Positions 1 to 12,356 of a stretch of DNA of 64,000 nt are shown here, piece by piece. The notes under the pieces were generated by a model, which saw nothing but the letters and a program-made list of their open reading frames with translations, was not told where the DNA came from and did no database searches. Numbering within the stretch: position 1 is the stretch's first letter; every line of letters starts with the position of its first letter. Made by a program: the position numbers and the translations under genes. The DNA comes from Apostichopus japonicus (lineage: Eukaryota; Echinodermata; Holothuroidea; Aspidochirotida; Stichopodidae): the NCBI RefSeq assembly GCF_037975245.1, contig NC_092569.1, positions 25,164,668 to 25,228,667 on the forward strand, read 5' to 3'.

Positions 1-3000
1 TGAAAGTTCGGTCATTTCGTCATTTTTTGTTTGTTTCTGTTTTGTTATTTGATAAGCCTATAGAACAGGAAATTTACGTAGACACTGACTTGGTTCGCGA
101 TGTTTTACATTAAAATGCATACAGCATATAAAATAACGTTGACGTTTGTAGTAATAACATACATATAGATAAATCAAGCTAAGCAATAAAGTAAAAATAG
201 AAAAAAAGAGGATAAAACTATACCCATTAATACGAGACAACAATGTTTTGAATTTAAATATGACGTAAACTGTTAAACTATATATATCATATCTTTTTCT
301 ACAGGACCCACTCGATTTACCAAAAGAAAAGAAAAAAATTACAAAAAAACTTAAAGTACACCAAATGAAATTTCGAGTCCCCCTTTTCACCAAAATTTAC
401 GAAAAGACATTCACTTTTGAAAATATAATATGGACCTTAAATTCGCGAAAATGTTACGTAGTTACTATATTAATTCCAGATAAAGCCTCACTGCAAGTTA
501 CACATGCTTCACATCAAGGTTCATCCATCCTTATGGCGCTCATATACACAGTAGTGTATATTAAGATATATACTTAACATAAAAACCACCGCTTAAGACG
601 ACAACGATTTCGGTCAAATATAAACTTCCAGGAATTAGGCTGCATGCATGTGCGATCGTATACACTTCACTGCCCTCGGGGCTATCGTACGTAGATAACT
701 TCTGCGTGGAACTAAATAGTTATGACGTATGTACGGTGATTTGGGGAGCATGATTAACATTTCTGTAATGTATCAAAAGTTTCTCTCAGTTTTGTATACG
801 TTCAAGTCAATATACTGCAGCTGCTGTAAATCCCGTTAAATAGATATGTTCATATATTGCCTACGTGCGTGAGCTGTCAATATATATTAGGCTTAGTTCA
901 TATGGGACTCAGAGATTGACAGGAATTTTGTTCTATAGGCCTATGTCGGCGTTTTACATCGAAAGCATCTCTCTTACATTATGTGCTCCTCTTCTCTTGG
1001 AAATTAGGCCGAATTACAGAAAACTTTACAAAGAAGAACAGAATGGCATACATAAATACAGGTGTTATGGAATATGCTGAATTTTATATGATAAACATAT
1101 AAAGTAGTACGTGCGGCAATTTTAGTGCATTGAAGAAAGTGGGAAAATATGAATTATGATGTGCAGTGATCTGTGTTTTACGACAAAGTTTACAATCCGA
1201 GGGCGAGGGGGTGAGTGGGGGGGGGGGGTTAGTCAATGAATCAACGTACACATGTGGAAATGTTAAACAATTCTATGTTTTGTATATGACAGTTGAACTT
1301 GGTATTTTTAACTGACGTTTATTCCAGCACGTGAAGCATATTGATCGAGTTACATGGGAGGTTTTCGGCCTTAAAATGTCCTCTACGATTCTCGGTGGAA
1401 CTATATATATCGATGCACAACTTTTGCTATATATAAAACAGTATTTATTTCGACAATAATATGTAAAGTAAGAGGAATGAAATGAAACGCATGTCTATTG
1501 TTAGTTTCTTCCTATGATGAATTGCTCAGTTGTGTTGTATACAGTTTCTCCATGTCTGAAGTCGAGAAGAAATTATGCACATACCGCTGCTTGCTGCCTT
1601 GAGTACAACCAATTACACTCCCGAAATTGCTGAAAATGTATATTTTCCTAACATCGGTATATAGGCTATGGCTTAACTGCAAAGCTGTATATACGTGATT
1701 TTTTTTATGTGTCTGTGTGCTGTAGCTTATGGTAATCATATACTTTATGTCTATTACTAGAAACAACATTCTACACATTGCTTTTGCTAGTGTACTCACG
1801 CGGTTTGACGAATGTTAAAGTTTCACTCTTACATATCTAGGTTATTTATGTATATCTTATAACACTACCCGTATATGCTTCAACCCACTAAACGGGATCG
1901 GGTTACCGGAGTTATACATCTGTGTAATGCCTACACTGCATCAGTTAGTCTATACCAAAAGCATATACATATTCAGCTTTGAATCTATATAGAATATATA
2001 GTCTGTGATGTGGGTATATATGACAGTAAAGCCAAACTACGTATAAAATGACAGACAACGTCTAAAATAACAAAAAAAAGATGAATCTGGTTTGAATACA
2101 AATCAGCATAATTATACGAACTTACTAAACAGAAATGCCCAAAATTGAAACTAATAAAATAATAGTACTTAGGCCTATTATGACGTGTTAATGATACAAC
2201 TATGGTCAGAAGTCTGAACGTAATTGTGTTCCAAAAATATGTTTTTCTTCTTCCTTTTTTCTTAAAATTTCTTGAAATATTGGGAGCAGATATTCACTTA
2301 GACTGTTTGTTGTGCCACGATTTATGGAAGCTAGTCCTAGTATAGCAATGAGAATTTTCGACTTGCTCTCTAAGATGTTCAAAATATTATTAGAATTCAA
2401 CAGCTAACAAAACGAAATACAAATATTATGTAAGTCATGCATCATGGCTTAAGGTAAGATGATAATGTAATCCATTAAGGTGACACTTTCAGTCGTCAAT
2501 AATGTTTGGGCATATTTAAAAGCTATTTCTTGTTTGAGGAATTTGAGGTTATTGTTAATTGTGTTACTTCATCTCATGTATATGTTCATATGTATATGAT
2601 TACAGTCTATGGGGCCTATAACCTTGTAACGGCACATCTCATTATGAATCATTTATTGCACTGACTGCCAAGAAACTTTGATCAGGTTGCCAAATAACCA
2701 TGACTACAATATAATGTGACGTAGGTGTGTATGGTAAGGTAGTGGTGTAGGCTTATACATCTACCTCAGGGACTTTTATCGGAAGTTGATGGTTGATGAG
2801 ATGTTCAGCTTTTAAACGTCGTTTTGTAAAATGAAAAAGCATATTTAACAGATGTGTTTTCTTTTAAATGTTATCCAATTATTGTGTTGACAAAAAATAA
2901 GAGCAGTAAACTTAATCTCCAGAGTTTAAAATAACAAAATGTAAGTGTATATGAAATAACTAATAACACTTACATGATGTAAGTGTATATGAAATAACTT

Positions 3001-4640
3001 ATAACACTTTATATAAATGTTAGTGTTTGTGGATACTTATATTTGAATCACTTTCAAGATCTAAAGAAGAAACAGGTTAAATGAAGAGGCTTTAAAGTTA
3101 GTATAATGTATTTTTGTAACACAAAAAGTTTACAATAATATGAAATTTCGTCGTTTGAGTTGTTAATTGATAAACAATGTATTGACTATGCATACTGATG
3201 TATATATTGCACACGTATATGATTAATCTGTGCTAGGTGCACTGATTTACTGGGAATTTATAATACATATAGGCCTACGGTACCGTACTGAAAGTTATGT
3301 GCGGAAGAGGAAGAATTACAAGATAGCCCGCATAACAAACATCATCGCAATGTACTGTATACTACACACATTCAACACACACACATATATTGAAATTGAA
3401 AACTAGTTTTTCCCCTTCACCATAACATAAACAAAGTGAACATATAACATTTGAATAAACAATATACAAATACATTCCATAGGAATCAAACAATTGATAT
3501 AGAATGATGTGAAGTGGGGGAGACCTGGCAGAAGCAGAGCTTATCGAGGCCAGGCCACCAACAAAAAGCACACACAACCCTCCCCCACCCCCCTCCTCAC
3601 CCCACCAAAAACACCTAAACATAGGGAAAAAACTAGAAACTTTACACGTGCTTGTTTAATAAAGACCGTTTTAGTTGTTTTTTTTTAAATGTAATAGAGT
3701 GATTTTGAACTATTGACCTGGGTATCTAGGGTATTCCAAATACGAATGATTGGGTAGCAGATACGAGCTCGTACTTCTTGGGAATTTACACATAGTCAAA
3801 ATTACATGGTAGAGGCGATCAACATATGTAATCCCATATTTCAGGTATATACGTTTTTATTTGGCAGATTTTCCTTGGTGAGTTTACGCCAGACACATTT
3901 CTTGTTAATCGGCAGAAAGCTTTAAATTTGATTATTTAAAACCAATTCTTGAAACTTAACCCGAACTTGCCATTTGTGATTTTTATAATAGTGGTAAATA
4001 ATGCCATGGAAAAATGTTTCGAGTGTGAGATGCATAATAATATACTATCCATAATATATAGTTATATGTGTTTGCTGAATAAACATAGATATAGTTCATT
4101 GCAAATCTCTACTATACACTTTTGTAAGACCTTCATTAACTCAAACACATCATATTCATCTCGTATTGCCATGTGAATCTCTGATGTGAGAAATAATAGA
4201 CTTGTTCAAGTCTTCATTTGCATATGAAAGAACATCTAAACACATTAGTGGGAACCAAATCTATTGTTTGTTGTTTTATCTATCTCTTTGGAGTTGCTTG
4301 GAGTTGGGAGTGTGTTTATCACTCAATGTTGATGTTTGGTTTTACAATATGTGTTACAGCCGGCATATTAGAAAGAAAATAATACTAGAGGAACGCAACA
4401 GTTAGGATATGTATATGTGTGTGTGTGTATGTATGTGTGTGTGATAAATCACTACATTCTGTAATTGACACAGTTTATTGCAATAAATACTAGTAACAAG
4501 AGACAATGATTCAATTTATATTTCCTAATTTGCTTTCCTTTGTTGTAATTTTTACATTAGTGAAGTAAGTCAATATAACCATGGCAACCACTATCCTTTT
4601 AAAATCCTAATAAAATAAAACTGTTAGTAAAACTGCCTGT
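1..4640. other. AT-rich stretch without recognisable gene
   Basis: No open frame here has family motifs, plausible splice borders or a composition that stands out. Small structures seen are a G run near 1218-1228, a 38-bp direct duplication at about 2941-3010, a short C/G-rich patch near 3580-3602, and a (GT)n-like run at about 4409-4443. The short open frames read as chance. Confidence 0.5.
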
Positions 4641-4760
4641 GTAAGAGAATGTGTAAAAGTTAATTGGCCTGACGTTTCGATCCTAGCAGGATCTTCTTCT
4701 TCAGAGGTTTAAAATTCTGTTAGTAGCTTAGTATATTGTTAGTGATCAGAATCTTATACC
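4640..4760 (-). mobile_element. Penelope-like element terminal fragment (putative)
   Basis: On the minus strand the segment holds a perfect 6-bp hairpin (GATCCT, loop GCT, AGGATC), directly followed by GAAACGTC and preceded by CTGAAGA. This phrase resembles the hammerhead-bearing terminal repeats of Penelope-like retroelements in invertebrates; that match is from memory of the family. No reverse transcriptase or GIY-YIG coding sequence is visible beside it, so it is at most a small fragment. Confidence 0.4.
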
Positions 4761-5096
4761 TTGACATTATTATTTATTATTATTTTTTTTTATATCGGTC
4801 CCTGAGATATCTATATAAAAGGTATCAAGTGTTGCCAGAGAAAACAACCATAGGCCTGTTTCAACCAGAGAGAGTACTGTTAACCTGTTAAGTGTTCACA
4901 TAAGATCGTTTGAACTTGGGGGCCCCTGAAGGTAGATTTTCTCATCAGCCAATCAGAGAATGCCTCGCTGTCCGTGTGCCATCATATATATTACCACGCA
5001 AAACAAAAGTGTAACCTGGTCATTGATGGAACCTTCACTGCAACTCAAAGATAGTTTATCCCCCGCTCCTCGTACAAAAAAAAAAAAAACAGTTGG

Positions 5097-5280
5097 TTGT
5101 CACCTATACGTTTTATGATCTTACCGCAATGTGGTCCCGAAGATGATGTGAGCTCTGGGACCGTCTACGCGGCCGGTATTCGTCTGACCTTGGACATAAC
5201 AGGGATATGTCTTGTAAGCAACGACCCGGGAGTCCGTGAACCACGCAGCATATTGTCTATAGTAAAGATTGTATTGTAAC
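5097..5280. other. GC-richer segment open on both strands, possible exon
   Basis: This roughly 180-bp patch is clearly richer in G and C than its surroundings. It is open on the plus strand (60 codons ending TAA at 5277-5279). On the minus strand it is open from an AG near 5262 to a GTAAGA donor-like site near 5120. The minus reading contains WFTDSRVVAYKTYPCYVQ. I recognise no family in either reading. It could be an exon of an unseen gene, a retroelement scrap, or chance. Confidence 0.2.
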
Positions 5281-5387
5281 GTGACAAATTTTTTTAATGT
5301 TCCAAAACTTGATAACTTTATAATTATTTTCGATACTACGGTGTCAGCGAAATATGGACGAAACTTTTAAATTGAAACCTCAATGTT

Positions 5388-5636
5388 CGCTGTTACCAAT
5401 CAACATTGCAAGTTATTATGTTCATGTTAATATTATATCAAGTTAATATGGATATAAAAAGTTAGTTTCTAAAGGATTAATAACGTTTATCGCAGATTAT
5501 AGCTAAATTCGCTGTTACCAATCGACAGCAAGTTAATATGTTAATATTAATATTATATCAAGTTAATATGGATATAAAAAGTTAGTTTCTAAAAGGATAA
5601 CTGCTAACGTTTTACTAAAGATTATAGCTAACTTCG
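5388..5636. repeat. Tandem duplication, two units of about 123 bp
   Basis: The block starting CGCTGTTACCAATC at about 5388 recurs at about 5511 with the same order of sub-blocks (CAAGTTAATATGGATATAAA, then GTTAGTTTCTAAA, then GATTATAGCTAA). Differences are a few substitutions and short indels. Confidence 0.8.
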
Positions 5637-5912
5637 CCCTATATGTGAGTATAGTCAATGATTGGTCTCTGATACGCTCAATTTGCAACAAGCTAGAATC
5701 TTTTTTTTTAGCAATGTCAGAATGCTTCTGCGGCCAGTACAGTGGTAACCATGTCTGTATTATTCTTTACACCGCAAACCTTATTGTCTGGTCAGAATTA
5801 TGAAGTAATGAAATCGTCTTTTAGTCACAATTGTATGTTACAAGCGTTGAAACGACCGGTGAACGAAAATACGAGTTGGATAGACCAGTGACACAGACTA
5901 GGAAATCGTGTA

Positions 5913-6231
5913 TGGTAAGCCACGTGGGACAAACACCGCATAATATATCCGCGTATTAATTCGAATATATACACTTATTAATTCGAACACATATGAGGAT
6001 TAATTCGAATATATACACGTATTTAATCATGCTGTTGTCTAGATCAAGTACGTTTGGCCTGGGTGTACGTCAAAAGATACTAACTTTGCAAGTGCTCACT
6101 TATTGCACTGGCGAGGCTACAATGTGGGTGAAAGCTATGATAAGACATGTCAGTTATTGTCTGATTTAACACGCGTATATATTCGTATTAAGAGGATATG
6201 TTATGCGGTGTTTGTCCCATATGGCTTGCCA
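5913..6231. mobile_element. MITE with roughly 60-bp terminal inverted repeats and TA target duplication
   Basis: The left end TGGTAAGCCACGTGGGACAA and the right end, read on the opposite strand as TGGCAAGCCATATGGGACAA, are inverted copies. The match continues through ACACCGCATAA and an ATCC / TTAATTCGAATATATAC block for about 60 bp. The dinucleotide TA flanks both ends (5911-5912 and 6232-6233), as expected of Tc1/mariner-type insertion. Length is 319 bp and there is no transposase, so it is non-autonomous. The interior has three copies of a TTAATTCGAA-containing subrepeat. Confidence 0.75.
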
Positions 6232-6239
6232 TAAACGTG

Positions 6240-7170
6240 CATTGAAAAGTCGGTTCACGAGGAGTGTTGACAAAGGTTATATATGGGTGAATCAGGGAGT
6301 TACAACTCCCTGGGTGGATGTATTTCTATACCTTGTGGCGAATGGATTACGTGTCCTTCAACTATATAGCTCAGTTTTTAAATAGGTGTTGCTGGTCCCT
6401 GGATAAAATCACTCACAACCACGTAGATGCGCCTTTTGTGTCTTCGTGTGCAAAATGATATTTTTGTTTTCAAGTGATGCGATATAATATTCAGACGACC
6501 GGATTATGGCGGGAATATAAAATGGTTAACGCTGATAGAATTCACGCTCCGGTCACCAAACATTTGTTTCTCATTCGCACGTGGTATTTGAAGTAGCCAC
6601 ACGCAGATGTGAAGGAGTTGCGAAGTGGGGAATTGAGGAAGGGGTGTGGGGAGGACGTGTTGATGGGGGATCATAGACTTGGACTGGGGAGGGCTTGTAT
6701 TATGGATATCAATACTACTGAAAAGTAGCGTTAAATGTACACGAAGGTACCAAGTTTCGGGGAAAAAAATATATTTTAAATTAACTACACAACTGATCTC
6801 GGACTAATAGGCTATCTTTAATTTATGAGAAGATATTGTTAATTGTTCTGGAATTTAAAGATATCTCTAATTCTTTCGAGGATATTGTATTCAAAATATA
6901 TAATTTGTAGATATCCCTAAATTAATTTCACATATCTTAAACCAGTTGCAGATATTTTAAATGAAAGATATCGTCCTGAGTTAATTGAAGATATCTTTAA
7001 AATATTTAAAGACATATTTAATTTGAGATTCGAAAAACCGAAGTGGTTTGCTATTTGGCTCGGCTTGTACGACAATCTAGGATGAACAACGTATTGGCAA
7101 ACTCCCAAATATTCAGACTAAACTAAAACTACGTCTCGAATGAGTTCTCAGTTAACCAATACAAATACAG
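6240..7170. other. Stretch without gene; degenerate GATATCTTTAA-type repeats
   Basis: No gene is seen. From about 6830 to 7020 the words AGATATC, ATATCTTTAA and ATTTAAAGATAT recur in both orientations, giving a loosely self-complementary AT-rich tract. Confidence 0.4.
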
Positions 7171-7179
7171 TAGTTTTAG

Positions 7180-7340
7180 AATGACTCCCCTCCCCTTTCC
7201 TACCCCTACCCTCCCTTTCCCCTCCCCCTTCTCTCCCTTCACCTCCCCTCCCCGTCCTTCTTCCCCTCGACATTCCCCTCCCCGCCCCCAGGCCCTGCCC
7301 CTTCCCATCTCCTTCCCCTTCCCCATCTCCCTACTCATCC
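7180..7340. repeat. Polypyrimidine tract
   Basis: About 150 bp of nearly pure C/T on the plus strand, built from CCCCTCCC, CCTTCC and CCCTCCCC words. The long purine/pyrimidine frames across it are low-complexity artefacts. Confidence 0.85.
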
Positions 7341-7343
7341 CAA

Positions 7344-7720
7344 ATCATATGTGTATGATTCATGTATGAATCACATCACAAGGTGGTCGTTGTCTGCAGT
7401 ACACTACGTTAAAACCTATGATGAAGACTTAACTTCAGACAATAAAGGAAAACCAGACAGTGAGATTATATCGAACAAGTGTTTATAATATTACATAGCG
7501 ATCAAGCTTCGATCCCCCCCCCCCCAAATACACACATCATATATGTGTATGATTCACGTATGAATCACATCATAAGGTAGTCATTGTCTGCAATACACTA
7601 CCTACGATGAAGACTTATACCTTCAGGCTAGTTGAAGGCAAAGAAGACATTGAGATCACAAAGAATAAGTGTCTACTATAAAAATATAGAGCGACCAGGC
7701 ATCGCTAGCTATCGATAGTA
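7344..7720. repeat. Diverged tandem duplication, units of about 190 bp
   Basis: The phrase ATGTGTATGATTCA followed by GTATGAATCACATCA occurs at about 7347 and 7540. It is followed in both by a TGTCTGCA..TACACTAC block and a GATGAAGACTTA block. A C run separates the two copies. Confidence 0.7.
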
Positions 7721-9389
7721 AATGTCACCAGAGCCTATCTAACATAATGATTACATTCATGAATATGAATATATTACAATCGACTTTTCGATCTATGGGA
7801 GTGTCACTGTATTTGTTTTTCACTTTGTCAAGCGATGAAATAGGCACACAGATTTTCTCCAGATAGGCACATGCAGTATAGCATCTTAATTGGATTTAAC
7901 TTCAATTTTGAATTTACATAAATAATGTTTCATGTATATATATATCCTGTAAAAAGACAATTAAATCAAAAATTAATATTCCCTACCATCTCCAGCCTCA
8001 TGCCCATATACTCCACCACTCGTCCCCCCCCCCCCCTCCCCCGTCACCTAAACAACCAGGTACGTTTAACACAGGCGTATGTGCCTATTAAACCAGAGAT
8101 AAGCTTCCCCACCGAAGTATAGCAGCATACTTTGTTTGATATATTGCATCACCATACACAGGTGTGTAGCGTTTCGGTATTTCTACCTCTCCACACTAAT
8201 TACCTGGCCATAAATTCACCCCTTTCCCCGCATCTCCATCTCACCCAGCCATAAATCAGAGGCAAATTCATTTTGGGATGTCTTAGTTGGGCTTCCAGAA
8301 ATCCGTACAACTATACAGCCCTGTCGGTAACGGTTAGTACTATATTAGCAATGTCTTAATGTAAACAAACCGCGTATCTACTACACGTAAGTTACAAGTA
8401 TATGTACTATAAGCTTAGGGTACATGCATTATACCGTCTCATGAATGAATAATAAAAAAAAACCCTCTTTACTTGAATGTCATCGCATATTTATAAACAG
8501 TTACATGAGTCACAGCGAATCGTAGTAGAAAACAAATCATATTAGTAACAAAACATGACGCCATTCCTTCGGTGATTGGAATATTTCGCGATAAGACAGA
8601 GGGCTTACTTAGATTGGAATACATTTAGTCTATATTTGATTTTCAATTGTGCGAAAGGTTCAACGGTCTGGTTGATTGACAGTTAATTAAATCGTATGGA
8701 ACGAAAAAATTCTGAATTTCGAGTGATTTTGAATAATGCTATGTATTTGATACACCGTTTAGGCAAAAGGTTAATTTGACGATGGTCTTATACATACCTT
8801 CTAACATATATATGACGTCAGAAAGAAAACCTTGTGAAATGTAACTTAGAAGAGGTGTAAATTCAAGAGATTTTCTTCACTGCGGGACAGGGTGGTTTGG
8901 GACAATTTGTGTAGGTCTACAATTTGATCCTGCATAATCCTGAAGTTGGTATGTACAGTATACTGCCAACTTCAATATCGTGAGTTAATAATAAGATAAT
9001 ATGCTAATATAAGCAGATCAACGGAGGGACTGGGTGAGGAGGGGGGGGGGGGTGGGGAGGGCGGGTTGCAAGAGGGCAAGAACTGACGATGTCATTTAAT
9101 GTCTTGTCATTTTGACCGACAATCTAGCTCGCCAGGAAGATTACACTGAACTATATCATAAAATTAATCATAAAAGAATTTGAGTGTACCATGCACTACG
9201 GACTACAATGCAGTTTGAAAACATATTTTGTTATTTAAGTCCACCAAACACTGCACATTATCATATGGGGTGCAACTTTCGGAGGTGGAATAAAGGGTTC
9301 CGCAGTTGTTTTAAATCGTATCGTAACAACGGTTCGCAGTAGTGGACAACCTTTTGAACATTCGCAGGATTTTGTAGAAGTCGGAAAAT
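7721..9389. other. Stretch without recognisable gene
   Basis: No coding signal is seen. It contains a C run near 8024-8042 and a G run near 9041-9052, but nothing else with clear structure. Confidence 0.4.
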
Positions 9390-9390
9390 G

Positions 9391-9424
<34 letters not shown>

Positions 9425-9429
9425 TATAT
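9390..9429. repeat. (TA)n microsatellite
   Basis: About 40 bp of alternating TA interrupted by one TG. Confidence 0.95.
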
Positions 9430-9872
9430 GCGGGTCGACGGAGATTGAGTAAATCATTGTTTTTAACACCAAGTCCATAGTATTATGTCTTCTGGAGAGG
9501 GGTCGGATGGGGGGGGGTCACTGGGGGTAGTGGTTCAGGACCCATGGTGGATCCTGGATCGTGAGCCTAAAACCATGAAATTACCAAAATTTGCTGACGT
9601 ATTATCGACATATGTTCAACTTAATATAGGCCTACGGTTTTTTTATTTTCTCTATCTATATTTTTCATATCACTATTAAACCATATTATACTTCAAGTGA
9701 AACTATCGCGGTAAAATTGGAGTCAAACTTTCACCGGGATGCTAAGGTTAAGTTCCACTTTTACACCGTCAGCTACAAATTTAGGCTCATACCTTTATAA
9801 CTACGGGCATAACCGATTCTAGCCAATGTTAATATTTTCGGATGAGATGCGTTCGATGTACAGTATATGTAC

Positions 9873-9873
<1 letters not shown>

Positions 9874-9948
<75 letters not shown>

Positions 9949-10085
9949 GAAAACGTAATGAGAAGGAAAATCCAGAACAGTGAAAAAACTTTCAGCCTCT
10001 ACCGGGATTCGAACCCGGGCCTCCCGCTTTGTACGCGGACACCCTAACCAACTAGGCCATGGACGCTGATTGTATGTCCAGAGGT
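9874..10085 (-). mobile_element. tRNA-derived SINE with (TA)n tail
   Basis: Read on the minus strand from about 10072, the head has a Pol III A box (TGGCCTAGTTGG), an anticodon-like stem with loop GTACAAA, and a perfect B box in a 5-bp T-stem (GGGTTCGAATCCC). The 7-bp acceptor stem has at least two mismatches, so this is a tRNA-derived repeat rather than a working tRNA gene. The body continues GCTGAAAGTTTTTTCACTG then TTCTGGATTTTCC and ends in a (TA)n run at about 9874-9945. The same body is found at 25484-25512, and the B-box/body junction at 50297 and 50839, so it is a dispersed family. Confidence 0.7.
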
Positions 10086-10387
10086 TCGAAACCGGTAAGG
10101 AAGGTCGTAATTTCACTGTAGGCGTTTGACACCTGTATCGAACAATACTAGTTCTGTTTTTGGTGACATATTTTGCCTTACTCTAGAGATCAAACATGAT
10201 GCTTACCAACTCGAAAATCATTTGTGATTCCTAAAGCCGGATCTCAAAAGAGATACTTTGAACAGACTTTATGTTAATGGAATGGAGTTTATGATTAGAT
10301 TATAATGATTAAACCATATGCATATATACTACTAAAATATACTAAAAACAATACGACTAATTACTAATTTAGATGTTTACCGGTGTG

Positions 10388-10725
10388 TTTACACACACAG
10401 ACTTGTAAATATTATGTTAATTATAGAGGAAGTACTTTCCGGCATATGGTATACTCATTATAACGCCAGTTAATCAAATGTTCCTTTGATATTAGAGTCA
10501 TTTTAATATTTTCTCTCTATTTTCACTATTTTAGTTAAGGTTAAGGTATATGTTTAACACACATCACATACTTGTAAATATTATGTTAATTATAGAGGAA
10601 GGAAGTACACTTTCCCGCAAATGGTATAATCATTATAACGACAGTTAATCAAATGTCCCTTTGATGTTAGAATCATGTTCATATTCTCTCTCTATTTTTC
10701 ACTATTTTAGTTAATACCCCTGGTA
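10388..10725. repeat. Tandem duplication, two units of about 169 bp
   Basis: ACTTGTAAATATTATGTTAA occurs at 10401 and 10570. Each copy is followed by the same TATAGAGGAAG, CATTATAACG.CAGTTAATCAA, CTTTGAT.TTAGA and CACTATTTTAGTTAA blocks in the same order. Confidence 0.85.
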
Positions 10726-10729
10726 TGTA

Positions 10730-11950
10730 TCTCCATTTAATTTATGATGTATACGGTGACATTTATTAGAAAGCAAGTTTCATCCAGTCGCATTTCCAAA
10801 TTGTCGAGTCTCTTGTTTACGATGAGGTTTGAAATGTCTTTCCTTATAGGCCTAGTGGTGTCGGCAAATGCAAATGTTCTAGTATAGGCACGGTAGAGTA
10901 TATATTTCCCAGGCGTCACTAATACCTTAAGTGATGTTTGCCCAGTATAAAACTCGACTTTTTAACTACAAATGTTTTTTTTTTCCAACCGCCATGGGTG
11001 ACATTTGATAGAATTCACTTCATCAAACCAGAGTAAATGTATACTCAAAATACAGCCTTATTATTTAAGATGGAAATTTTTATTTATTTAATTAAATCAT
11101 CATTACTCATGCAGGGGAAAGTAAGCTTTGGATGTGTTCGTGAATTTGTGCGTATGTGGGTGAAATGCCCTCAAATGAAATGCTTATACAATGTATTACA
11201 AATTTGTCAAGGAAAAAATCGTGTTGAATGTCATTCAAATATGCTCTTTTGTTGATATTGAAGTAAAAACAGAACTTATTTTGGTTGGATTAGGAGAATT
11301 TACAAAACTATGGATTAACATTTAATGAAGTTCAGCCTACACTGAGGAGCCAAGTCATTTTCACTTTAGCCTTAATAGAGCATTCCAAAGGTTTACCATA
11401 GCCTAAAGCTGATCTTAAACACCGAAAATTATCCATAAAGAAACATTAATAGCCCCCAAATTGTTCTTTTCTCTTGGACTATGACATACATAATTGCAAC
11501 AACAACAAAAAATCCTCAACTTTATCCTCTAAATGTCAAAATCTTTATGGAAGTTTTTGCCCACGGTTATCTTAACCTCTCTACTGATTAAAATACCTAA
11601 AAGGAACTAACGGTGAACTCCAATACGAGGTGCAAATCAAAAAAAAAGTGTGAGAACGTGTCAAAATAATTCCGTCAAGCTCCGATCGACAACCTTTGTT
11701 GCGGCAGAGCCGAATAAAATGGCACGATAGAAGCATATACCCTCGCAGATCGATGACGTAGTTAAACCCGTCATGCCTTAGGTAGCACACCTCTTCTATA
11801 TCTACGAGAGCTCCATGATGTCATCGCTAAGTGAGACGTCAGGTAGTAACATTACGTCATGTGTCGTGGTTGCTAAGTCTCGTTTATAGCTCCATGGTTT
11901 GACGTACATGGAATACTGCTAGAAAAGCAGCTGCCGTATGCATAGTCTGG
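10730..11950. other. Stretch without recognisable gene
   Basis: Short open frames at 10737-10919 and 11581-11790 (minus) and 11037-11255 (plus) show no family resemblance and no convincing splice context. The 11590-11850 part is richer in CpG words than its neighbours, but I cannot assign it. Confidence 0.4.
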
Positions 11951-11988
11951 GTTATGAACACTGATCTGTACAGATCAGTGGTTATGAA
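11951..11988. repeat. Perfect 22-bp palindrome between perfect 8-bp direct repeats
   Basis: GTTATGAA (11951-11958) is followed by a perfect 22-bp palindrome (11959-11980, half-site CACTGATCTGT), then by GTTATGAA again (11981-11988). An 8-bp direct repeat around a terminally inverted sequence is the layout of a hAT-type insertion. This would be an extreme internal-deletion remnant or an excision footprint. Confidence 0.85.
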
Positions 11989-12356
11989 TGGCCGTGGACG
12001 AGGGGGCTCTTACCACTGTTATTTACCTTACTAAAAACAAGATGGGAGATGGGAGATCATTGGTGCGTTGCACACCGTATAAATCACCCCCCCCCCCCAC
12101 CCCACCCGAACCTCCCTCTACCGCCTGCAGTCACGTCCGCGATCGTAGCTGATATTAGTCAGATAAAAATCATAAATGAATTCGAATAAAAGCAGTTTTT
12201 TTTAGATTATTTTGATGACAACGATTTCGAAGCTCTATATCCCATATATATCCCATATTGCAATGTACTTGATTAATGTATACCTTGCCACTTTCATCTC
12301 AAAATAATAAATATAGATGCAACATATACATTACACAAAGTGTTAATATACGGTAC

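Noticed and set aside
9999-10075. Functional tRNA gene
   Set aside because: A and B boxes are present but the acceptor stem has mismatches, and a SINE body and TA tail follow.
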